Part shown: positions 5,159 to 11,201 of the stretch, piece after piece
Position numbering within the stretch: the first letter of the stretch is position 1
Layout: each line of letters opens with the position of its first letter
Assembly (NCBI GenBank): GCA_900769985.1
Contig: CAAGIS010000013.1
Location: 1 to 16,247, forward strand
DNA length: 16,247 bases
Reading direction: 5' to 3'
Source: Spirochaetia bacterium
Lineage (GTDB): Bacteria; Spirochaetota; Spirochaetia; Treponematales; Treponemataceae
The notes under the pieces: generated by a model
The model's input: only the letters and a program-made list of their open reading frames with translations
Told to the model about the DNA's origin: nothing
The model's database searches: none
Made by a program: the position numbers and the translations under genes

Positions 5159-5299
5159 GGTGCCTGTTGCAAACCAGTAGCTGCCAAAGTTCAAATCTGA
5201 GAACGCTTTTAACAGGCTGAACGGATTGTAAATGTCAGTATTCACATCCTGCGAGATTCCGCAGATTGCAGAATATTTTTCTGAAAGCGAGTAGCTAAT
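5159..5299 (-). pseudogene. Remnant of an AAA-ATPase-like / PD-(D/E)XK family gene
   Basis: The minus-strand frame reads LSEKYSAICGISQ, then YNPFSLLKAFSDLNFGSYWF, then ATGT. These are landmarks of the AAA-ATPase-like family (PF09820), which is common in Treponema and Bacteroidota. In intact members the first block and the YNPFSLL block are separated by several tens of residues, so an internal deletion is inferred. After ATGT the expected PTF follows only if one C is restored in the C-run near 5156-5160, which indicates a frameshift. The upstream side is closed by a stop at 5300-5302. It is a decayed fragment with no likely product. Confidence 0.6.
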
Positions 5300-5316
5300 T
5301 TAAAAATAAATTTCTC

Positions 5317-5345
5317 TTGACGATTACTATAAAGAGGTTTATATT
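5317..5345 (+). promoter_or_regulatory. Promoter of the DUF4867 / isomerase operon
   Basis: TTGACG (5317-5322), exactly 17 bases, then TATATT (5340-5345). The predicted start near 5352 gives a leader of about 59 bases containing an operator-like palindrome and the AGGAG ribosome site (5399-5403). Confidence 0.75.
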
Positions 5346-5352
5346 AAAGATG

Positions 5353-5368
5353 TCGTGCACGAGCACGA
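5353..5368 (+). promoter_or_regulatory. LacI-type operator of the sugar operon
   Basis: TCGTGC-ACGA-GCACGA is a palindrome centred on CG, the hallmark of LacI-family operators. It sits at about +1 to +17, where a bound repressor would block initiation. The nearest candidate regulator is the LacI-family gene at 7778-8806. Confidence 0.55.
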
Positions 5369-5410
5369 TAAAATTTAGAACTTTAATATATTTTTATCAG
5401 GAGTGCATTT

Positions 5411-6061
5411 ATGAAAATAAAATCTGTATTTTCCCATGCCTTTACAAAATACGGAAAAATTCTCAATGGCTATGACGTCACTGACCTTCTGGCAAAACTC
5501 GAAGAAACGACAAAAAAACCTGACAGTGAAGTAATTTACGAACCAGGCGATGCAGGACTTGAAAGTTTGCCTATTGCAAAGGAACTCAGTGATAACGCTT
5601 ACGGCGGAATGCCAATCCAGATTGGATATTGCAACGGAAACAACACAAAGCTGAACTGCCTTGAATGGCATCGCGGTTCAGAATTAAACATTCCTGCAAA
5701 TGACATCGTTCTTCTGCTCGCACCTCTCCAGTCCGTAAAAAAAGGAATGTTGAGCACAAATCTCGTAGAAGCATTTTACGTTCCAAAAGGAACTGTCGTT
5801 CAAATATATGAAACTACCCTTCACTACGCTCCGTGCAATGCCGTAAAAAATGGCGAAGTTTCAAAAGAAGGTTTCCGCGTAATCATCGTTCTTCCAAAGA
5901 ATACTAACACAGAAAAACCTTCCATTAAAGAAATCGATTTTGAAGACAAGCTTCTTTGGGCACGCAACAAATGGCTCATCGCTCACCCGGCTTCTGCAGA
6001 ATCAAAAGCAGGCGCTTTTACAGGATTAACCGGTGTGAACATTGACATTGCAAAAAACTAA
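5411..6061 (+). CDS. DUF4867 family protein
   Basis: This is a 216-residue cytoplasmic protein with no signal peptide. Landmarks match DUF4867: YGKILNGYD (14-22), AKELSDNAYGGMPIQIGYCNG (56-76, conserved core), CLEWHRGSELN (83-93), ETTLHYAPCNA (134-144) and GFRVIIVLPKNTN (154-166). H87, E91, E134 and H138 are spaced as possible cupin-style metal ligands, so a sugar isomerase or mutarotase-like function is plausible but unproven. It is the first gene of an operon with the fucose-isomerase-like enzyme, an association I recall from Firmicutes and spirochaetes. The ATG at 5411 follows AGGAG by seven bases. Sixty-five bases separate it from the next gene, with a small CTTGA/TCAAG hairpin and no terminator. 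Confidence 0.8.
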   Translation: MKIKSVFSHAFTKYGKILNGYDVTDLLAKLEETTKKPDSEVIYEPGDAGLESLPIAKELSDNAYGGMPIQIGYCNGNNTKLNCLEWHRGSELNIPANDIVLLLAPLQSVKKGMLSTNLVEAFYVPKGTVVQIYETTLHYAPCNAVKNGEVSKEGFRVIIVLPKNTNTEKPSIKEIDFEDKLLWARNKWLIAHPASAESKAGAFTGLTGVNIDIAKN

Positions 6062-6126
6062 GGAAACAGTCTTGAAAAATCAAGTCTGGCAAAAATTATA
6101 ACTATATTAATATGGAGAAAACAATT

Positions 6127-7623
6127 ATGATGAAAAACATTCCTGACGTAAAACTTGGAATTATTGCCGTAAGCCGTGACTGCTTTATTATTTCACTTTC
6201 AGAAACACGCCGTGCTGCCATTGCAAAAGCCTATGGTGCCGACCTTTATGAATGTAAAGTAACTGTAGAAAATGAACTTGACATGCTCAAAGCTGTTGAA
6301 GACGTAAAGAAAGCCGGCTGTAATGCACTCTGTGTATTTCTCGGAAACTTCGGACCGGAAACACCAGAAACTCTTATTGCCAAAAACTTTGACGGTCCTG
6401 TAATGTATGCAGCTGCTGCAGAAGAGCGCGGAGACAACTTGATTGACGGACGCGGCGATGCTTACTGCGGTGTATTGAACTGTTCGTACAACCTCGGGCT
6501 CAGACACCTTAAAGCTGTAATTCCTGAATACCCTGTAGGAACTGCCGAAGACATTGCACAGATGATGAAAGACTTTGTTCCTGTTGCACGCGCATTAATC
6601 GGACTTTCAAAACTTAAAATCATTACTTTTGGTCCGCGCCCTCAAGACTTCTTTGCCTGCAACGCGCCGATTAAAGGACTTTACGACATCGGTGTTGAAA
6701 TTCAGGAGAACTCAGAACTTGACCTTCTCGTTTCTTACAAAGCACACGAGAACGACCCTCGTATTACTGAAGTTGCAAAAGACATGGCAAACGAACTCGG
6801 CGCAAAAGGAAATCAATACCCTGACTTCTTGCCACGCATGGCACAGTTTGAACTTACGCTTCTTGACTGGGCAGAAAAAAATAAAGGCGCACGCGAATAT
6901 GTTGTATTTGCAGACAAATGCTGGCCTGCATTCCCTGAAGCATTCGGCTTTGAACCTTGCTACGTAAACAGCCGCATGGCAGCAAAAGGAATTCCTGTTT
7001 CATGCGAAGTAGACATCTACGGTGGTTTAAGCGAATACATCGGAACTTGCGTAACAGGTTCTCCTGTAACACTTCTCGACATCAATAACTCAGTTCCTGC
7101 AGATATGTATAATTCAGAAATCAAGGGCAAATTCAAATACGACTACAAACTGACAGACACATTTATGGGATTCCACTGCGGAAATACTCCGTTCTGCTGC
7201 CTCAACGAAAGTTCTTGCCCTGCAGTAAAATACCAGCTTATTCAGCACCGCCTGCTTGAACCAAAAGGAAGCGACCCTGACTTTACGCGAGGAACTCTCG
7301 AAGGCGACATCAAACCAGGCGAAATCACATTCTTTAGGCTTCATGCAAACGCTGACGGAAAACTCCAGGCTTACATTGCACAGGGCGAAGTTCTGCCAGT
7401 TCCTACACGTTCATTCGGAGGAATCGGTGTATTTGCAATACCAGAAATGGGACGGTTCTATCGTCATGTATTAATTTCAAAGCATTATCCGCATCACGGG
7501 GCAGTTGCGTTCGGTCATGCAGGAAAAGCACTGTTTACAATTTTCAATTATCTTGGAATCGAAGACATCGCTTACAACAAACCTGCCGGTCAGCTTTACG
7601 CAGACGAAAATCCGTTTGCATAA
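6127..7623 (+). CDS. L-fucose/L-arabinose isomerase family protein
   Basis: This is a 498-residue enzyme of the FucI/AraA fold. It probably interconverts an aldose and a ketose with a divalent metal; the substrate cannot be read from sequence. The N-terminal domain has KLGIIAVSRDCF and NALCVFLGNFGPETPE. The metal and catalytic region has CEVDIYGGLSEY (Glu294), TLLDINN (Asp318) and HHGAVAFGHAG near the C-terminus (His456/457), matching the Glu-Asp-His metal site of fucose isomerase. GFHCGNTPFCCL is another family block. An earlier in-frame ATG at 6112 overlaps the ribosome site GGAG (6114-6117), so ATG 6127 (or 6130) is the better start. It is the second gene of the operon and ends just before a terminator. 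It is shorter than E. coli FucI (about 590), as in the divergent branch that occurs with DUF4867. Confidence 0.8.
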   Translation: MMKNIPDVKLGIIAVSRDCFIISLSETRRAAIAKAYGADLYECKVTVENELDMLKAVEDVKKAGCNALCVFLGNFGPETPETLIAKNFDGPVMYAAAAEERGDNLIDGRGDAYCGVLNCSYNLGLRHLKAVIPEYPVGTAEDIAQMMKDFVPVARALIGLSKLKIITFGPRPQDFFACNAPIKGLYDIGVEIQENSELDLLVSYKAHENDPRITEVAKDMANELGAKGNQYPDFLPRMAQFELTLLDWAEKNKGAREYVVFADKCWPAFPEAFGFEPCYVNSRMAAKGIPVSCEVDIYGGLSEYIGTCVTGSPVTLLDINNSVPADMYNSEIKGKFKYDYKLTDTFMGFHCGNTPFCCLNESSCPAVKYQLIQHRLLEPKGSDPDFTRGTLEGDIKPGEITFFRLHANADGKLQAYIAQGEVLPVPTRSFGGIGVFAIPEMGRFYRHVLISKHYPHHGAVAFGHAGKALFTIFNYLGIEDIAYNKPAGQLYADENPFA

Positions 7624-7643
7624 AAAACTAAAGGCAAAACCAG

Positions 7644-7692
7644 ACAGGTACAGGGCATGACAAAGTTCAGCCTTGTGCCTGTTTAATTTTTT
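7644..7692 (+). terminator. Terminator of the DUF4867 / isomerase operon
   Basis: A 13-bp stem (7644-7656 with 7670-7682, two G-U wobbles in the plus-strand RNA) is followed by TTAATTTTTT. It starts 20 bases past the isomerase stop and separates the operon from the regulator gene. Confidence 0.8.
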
Positions 7693-7777
7693 GCATTTTT
7701 ATTCTTTTCATAATTTTTACTTTGCATTATTATTAATCAGTCAAGTTATAAGTTAATTTAATAGTTTAATAGAAGAA

Positions 7778-8806
7778 ATGGCAGTAACAATAAAAGACAT
7801 CGCTTTAGAAGCTGGAGTTTCAAGAGGAACTGTAGACAGAGTTTTACACAACCGCTCAGGCGTAAACCCAGAAGTAGCAAAAAAAGTCAGAAAAATTGCA
7901 GACCGTCTTGGTTTTATTCCGAATAAAGCTGGCAAAATTCTCGCCGCCAGAAAACAGCCGATTACTTTTGCATATCTTCTGCCTGCAAGCGCCCGCCCGT
8001 TTTTTGACAAAGTTATCAGCGGAATAAAACGTGCCCAAAAAGAACTTTCTGACTACGGCGTTACTGTCGACATAAAATTTTTCAAAGACTTCAAGACAGA
8101 AACTCACATCAAAGAAATAAATAAAATCGCTTCACAAGGATACTCTGGTTATTGCTTTACGACAATCGACACTCCTGAAGTTCAGCTTGCCGTCCATGAA
8201 ATCATCAAAAGCGGCAAACCGGTCGTAAGCGTAAATACAGATATTCCAGACAGCGGCAGAATCTGCTACGTCGGCACAGACTACAACCGCGCAGGAAAAA
8301 CAGCCGCCGGAATGTTAGCCCTTACAACTCAAAAACCGCTCGACATTTTAATCATAACAGGCTCGTATAACATACGCGGTCACAACGAACGCATCAAAGG
8401 TTTTACAGAAGGACTTGCGCTGCACAATATTCAATATAAAATAATTGACTCAATCGAAGCGCAGGACGACGACACTTTTTCTTACGAAAAATCAATACAG
8501 CTCATAAACAAAAACCCAAACATAAACTGCGTTTTTGTAGCAGGCGCCGGAACAGAAGGAGTATGCCGAGCAGTCGAAGAATTAAAACGGACAGACATTC
8601 AGGTAATCGCATTTGACGAAGTTCCCGGAATAAAAAAATACATTCGCTCAGGCATTTTAAAATTTACAATCGGACAGGAACCAGAAATACAGGGCTATAT
8701 GGGAATCCAAAGGCTTTTCAGCTGGCTTATGGAAGAAGGCAAGCGCGTTTCCAACGATTACATTACACAAACAATAATTAAAATAAAAGAAAATATAGAA
8801 GAATAA
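7778..8806 (+). CDS. LacI-family transcriptional regulator
   Basis: This is a 342-residue repressor-type protein. Residues 4-26 form the LacI helix-turn-helix (TIKDIALEAGVSRGTVDRVL). A three-helix head runs to about residue 50, and the hinge KILAAR at 53-58 holds the leucine that inserts at the central CG of operators. Residues 62-342 are a periplasmic-binding-protein-like effector domain (ITFAYLLPAS; later VIAFDEVPG and IGQEPEIQGYMG), expected to bind a sugar. The gene follows the isomerase operon after a terminator, and a CG-centred palindrome overlaps that operon's start site, so control of that operon is the simplest inference. The ATG at 7778 has only a weak AGAAG; a TTTAAT lies exactly seven bases before it. 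Its effector is unknown. Confidence 0.88.
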   Translation: MAVTIKDIALEAGVSRGTVDRVLHNRSGVNPEVAKKVRKIADRLGFIPNKAGKILAARKQPITFAYLLPASARPFFDKVISGIKRAQKELSDYGVTVDIKFFKDFKTETHIKEINKIASQGYSGYCFTTIDTPEVQLAVHEIIKSGKPVVSVNTDIPDSGRICYVGTDYNRAGKTAAGMLALTTQKPLDILIITGSYNIRGHNERIKGFTEGLALHNIQYKIIDSIEAQDDDTFSYEKSIQLINKNPNINCVFVAGAGTEGVCRAVEELKRTDIQVIAFDEVPGIKKYIRSGILKFTIGQEPEIQGYMGIQRLFSWLMEEGKRVSNDYITQTIIKIKENIEE

Positions 8807-8818
8807 CTGATTATCCGC

Positions 8819-8824
8819 TATAAT
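8819..8824 (+). promoter_or_regulatory. -10 box placed for a leaderless TrmH-family mRNA
   Basis: A perfect TATAAT ends seven bases before the ATG at 8832, and no ribosome site precedes that ATG. No clear -35 box is seen 17 bases upstream, so the call is tentative. Confidence 0.35.
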
Positions 8825-8831
8825 GCTTGCT

Positions 8832-9614
8832 ATGAAAAATAAATTGAACAAAGAGTTAGCCGTTTGTGGATTTTCTGCCGTAAAAACTCTCGAAAAAAAC
8901 AACTCAGACAAAATCAGGCGTCTGTATTTTACTCAGGAACGCGCACCTCTTTTTGGCGGTCTTTGCAAAGTTCTCTCAAAACGCAAAGCCCCTTACAATG
9001 TCGTAGAACCAAAAGAACTCGAAAAACTCTGCGGCAGCATTCATCATCAAGGTGTCGTTGCAATGATTGACGAACCGCAAATTCAGGAACTTACACCAGA
9101 AATCATAAATTCTTTTTCACAAAAAAAAGAACACACTATTTTACTTGACCGTATCGGAAACGCAAACAATCTCGGAGCAATCGTAAGAAGTGCAGCCTTC
9201 TTCGGAATTAAAAACATCGTAATTCCAAAAGACGAATCGCAGACTTCCATAACAACAAGCTCGTACCGCGTTGCAGAAGGCGGAATGGAATTCGTACAAA
9301 TTTACAGCACAAGTTCAGTGTTGAGCCTTTTAAAATCAGTAAAGGGAAAAATGGTCAGAATCGGCACAGATTTAAACGCCAGCAAAAATGTTTCTGTCAT
9401 TCACGATTTGTGCACTAAAAAACCAGCATTGATTATTTTAGGCAACGAAGAAAACGGCATTTCAGAAAGCGTGCGTGCAAACTGTGACGAACTTGTAATC
9501 ATTCCGTTTTTTGGAATGAAAAAAGGCAAAGCTTCTCCTGTAGAAAGCCTTAACGTTGCACAGGCAGCAACAGTCATTTTATATGAACTGCAAAAAGGCA
9601 ATCAAGCTTTTTAA
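8832..9614 (+). CDS. SpoU/TrmH family RNA 2'-O-methyltransferase
   Basis: This is a 260-residue enzyme that uses S-adenosylmethionine to methylate a ribose in rRNA or tRNA; its target is unknown. The N-terminal 95 residues are the SpoU substrate-binding domain, ending HHQGVVAMI. The C-terminal trefoil-knot domain shows the three SPOUT motifs: GNANNLGAIVRSAAFFGI (109-126), ILGNEENGIS (202-211) and SLNVAQAATVILYEL (239-253). Between IPFFG and SLNV there are about ten residues (MKKGKASPVE), longer than the few in RlmB-like proteins. ATG 8832 is preferred over an in-frame ATG at 8823, which lies inside the TATAAT box. It follows the LacI gene by 25 bases without a terminator, so partial co-transcription is possible, but the product looks like housekeeping. 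Confidence 0.85.
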   Translation: MKNKLNKELAVCGFSAVKTLEKNNSDKIRRLYFTQERAPLFGGLCKVLSKRKAPYNVVEPKELEKLCGSIHHQGVVAMIDEPQIQELTPEIINSFSQKKEHTILLDRIGNANNLGAIVRSAAFFGIKNIVIPKDESQTSITTSSYRVAEGGMEFVQIYSTSSVLSLLKSVKGKMVRIGTDLNASKNVSVIHDLCTKKPALIILGNEENGISESVRANCDELVIIPFFGMKKGKASPVESLNVAQAATVILYELQKGNQAF

Positions 9615-9636
9615 TATTCAAAAATCCTGATACACA

Positions 9637-9650
9637 TATAATATGGAGAG
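9637..9650 (+). promoter_or_regulatory. -10 box and ribosome site that fix the YfcE-like start
   Basis: TATAAT at 9637-9642 is followed directly by GGAGAG (9645-9650) and ATG at 9655. The ribosome site lies within the first codons of an alternative ATG at 9643, which argues for 9655. No convincing -35 box is visible. Confidence 0.4.
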
Positions 9651-9654
9651 TAAA

Positions 9655-10194
9655 ATGAAATACTTAATCTGTTCTGACATTCACGGTTCGTATTCAGCAT
9701 GCAAAAAAATCATCGAACATTTTGAGTCTTTAAAATGCGATTACCTTGTTCTGCTCGGCGACATTCTTTACCATGGCCCCAGAAACAATCTGCCCGACGG
9801 ACACAACCCAAAAAAAACGGCAGAACTTTTAAATAAATATTCAGATAAAATAATTGCCTGCCGCGGAAACTGCGATTGCGAAGTCGACCAGATGGTTTTA
9901 AACTTTCCGTTCATGCAAGATTATGCAATGCTCATCGATGACGGCACGAAAATGTTTTGTACACATGGGCACCTTTTTAACGCAAACAGCGCACATTTGC
10001 AGCACGACATATTTTTTTCAGGGCACACGCACATTCAAGTTCTGGAGCGAGGCAAGCACAACAACATTATCTGCAATCCCGGTTCGACATCGCTGCCAAA
10101 AGCATCGTCAAGTTCTGGCTTTGCAGTTTACGAAGACAACATCGTAACGCTTTACGACATCGACGGAATAATGTTAAAAACAATGTCCTTATAA
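9655..10194 (+). CDS. YfcE/MJ0936-type metallophosphoesterase
   Basis: This is a 179-residue calcineurin-like phosphoesterase. All metal-site motifs are present in order: SDIHGS (D8, H10), LLGDILYHGPRN (D36), RGNCD (N72), THGH (H104) and SGHTH (H124, H126), followed by NPGS. The order and length match E. coli YfcE, a Mn-dependent phosphodiesterase of unsure physiological substrate. The block GPRNNLPDGHNPKKTAELLN is especially YfcE-like. It lies between the methyltransferase and proC with short gaps (40 and 68 bases) and no terminators, so the three may be read together. The start at 9655 is chosen because GGAG at 9645-9648 precedes it. Confidence 0.88.
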   Translation: MKYLICSDIHGSYSACKKIIEHFESLKCDYLVLLGDILYHGPRNNLPDGHNPKKTAELLNKYSDKIIACRGNCDCEVDQMVLNFPFMQDYAMLIDDGTKMFCTHGHLFNANSAHLQHDIFFSGHTHIQVLERGKHNNIICNPGSTSLPKASSSSGFAVYEDNIVTLYDIDGIMLKTMSL

Positions 10195-10262
10195 ATTCAC
10201 AAACAATTATAATTCATATATTATATAATCAGAAGAATCTCAGCAAACTGGAGTTTTAAATT

Positions 10263-11054
10263 ATGGAAAAAATCGGTTTTATCGGAATGGGAAACATGGC
10301 GCAGGTAATTGCACAGGGTTTTATAAATTCAAATAAAGTTCAAAAAGAAAATCTTTTCGCCTTTGCACCAAACCAGCAGAAGCTGAACGCCAACGCACAG
10401 AAAATCGGTTTTACGCCATGCACGACACTTTCAGATCTCGTAAAAAAATCAACGATTGTAATCATAGCATGTAAGCCTTATCAAATAGAAAGCGTTCTCT
10501 CTCAAATTCATGCTGAACTTAACGCAAAGGCCATCATCTCAATTGCTGCCGGATGGACTTTCAGTTCGTTCACCAAAATCTTAGGCGACAGCGCGCGTAT
10601 TCAATGCATCATGCCGAACACTCCTGCAATGGTAAAAGAAGGCATCCTTCTCTTTGAAAAAACAAACTCACTTACACAAGAAGAACTTACTTTTGTAAAA
10701 GACCTGTTCAGTTCACTTGGAATTGTCGAAGAACTTCCAACCGAGCTTATGGGAATCGGCGGCGCAATTTCTGGCTGCGGACCTGCATTTATGGATTTGA
10801 TTATGGAGTCTTATGCAGACGCTGCAGTCAAATACGGAATCTCGCGAGACCTTGCATACCGCCTCGTAAGCCAGACAATGCTCGGCAGCGCAAAACTCCA
10901 GCAGGAAACAAAAAGCCATCCCGGTGTGCTCAAAGATGCAGTCTGCTCTCCAAACGGTACGACAATCCGCGGCGTTTGCGCACTCGAAAAATACGGGCTG
11001 CGTAATGCCTGTATCGAAAGCATTGATGCAATTATGAATTTTAAAAACAAATAA
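10263..11054 (+). CDS. proC: Pyrroline-5-carboxylate reductase
   Basis: This is a 263-residue enzyme that reduces pyrroline-5-carboxylate to proline with NAD(P)H, the last step of proline synthesis in the cytoplasm. The N-terminal Rossmann domain opens with KIGFIGMGNMAQVI (residues 3-16) and continues with IIACKPYQI and MPNTPAMVKEG (117-127). The C-terminal dimerisation domain carries the ProC signature around HPGVLKDAVCSPNGTT (219-234), preceded by SGCGPAFM. Length is typical for the family. The ATG at 10263 follows GGAG (10250-10253) by nine bases, and a TATAAT at 10224-10229 offers a separate start of transcription. No clear terminator is seen after the stop codon. Confidence 0.92.
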   Translation: MEKIGFIGMGNMAQVIAQGFINSNKVQKENLFAFAPNQQKLNANAQKIGFTPCTTLSDLVKKSTIVIIACKPYQIESVLSQIHAELNAKAIISIAAGWTFSSFTKILGDSARIQCIMPNTPAMVKEGILLFEKTNSLTQEELTFVKDLFSSLGIVEELPTELMGIGGAISGCGPAFMDLIMESYADAAVKYGISRDLAYRLVSQTMLGSAKLQQETKSHPGVLKDAVCSPNGTTIRGVCALEKYGLRNACIESIDAIMNFKNK

Positions 11055-11113
11055 AAGCTGACAGCAAAGCAGCAAAGATTTATTTTTCTCCTGTTATCTG
11101 TCAAAAAAAACAT

Positions 11114-11142
11114 TTGACATATTTTTAAAACGGCATTATAGT
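11114..11142 (+). promoter_or_regulatory. Promoter of the GH35 beta-galactosidase gene
   Basis: A perfect TTGACA (11114-11119), 17 bases, then TATAGT (11137-11142). This is the best promoter in the window. The start is predicted near 11149, giving a leader of about 53 bases. Confidence 0.85.
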
Positions 11143-11153
11143 ATTACTATAGA

Positions 11154-11175
11154 TTTGCGCAACCGATTGCGCAAA
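11154..11175 (+). promoter_or_regulatory. LacI-type operator controlling GH35
   Basis: TTTGCGCAA-CCGA-TTGCGCAAA is a perfect palindrome with nine-base arms. Its centre AACCGATT fits the AANCGNTT core of LacI/CcpA-type operators. It lies about +5 to +26 from the predicted start, a position for repression. It differs from the palindrome at 5353, so a different LacI-family member elsewhere in the genome may bind it. Confidence 0.75.
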
Positions 11176-11201
11176 ATACTACATTTCTTAGAGGAAACGC
11201 T

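Noticed and set aside
5051..5245. 64-codon minus-strand frame as an intact gene
   Set aside because: It joins a frameshifted AAA-ATPase-like remnant to the translated dispersed repeat, so it is not one gene.
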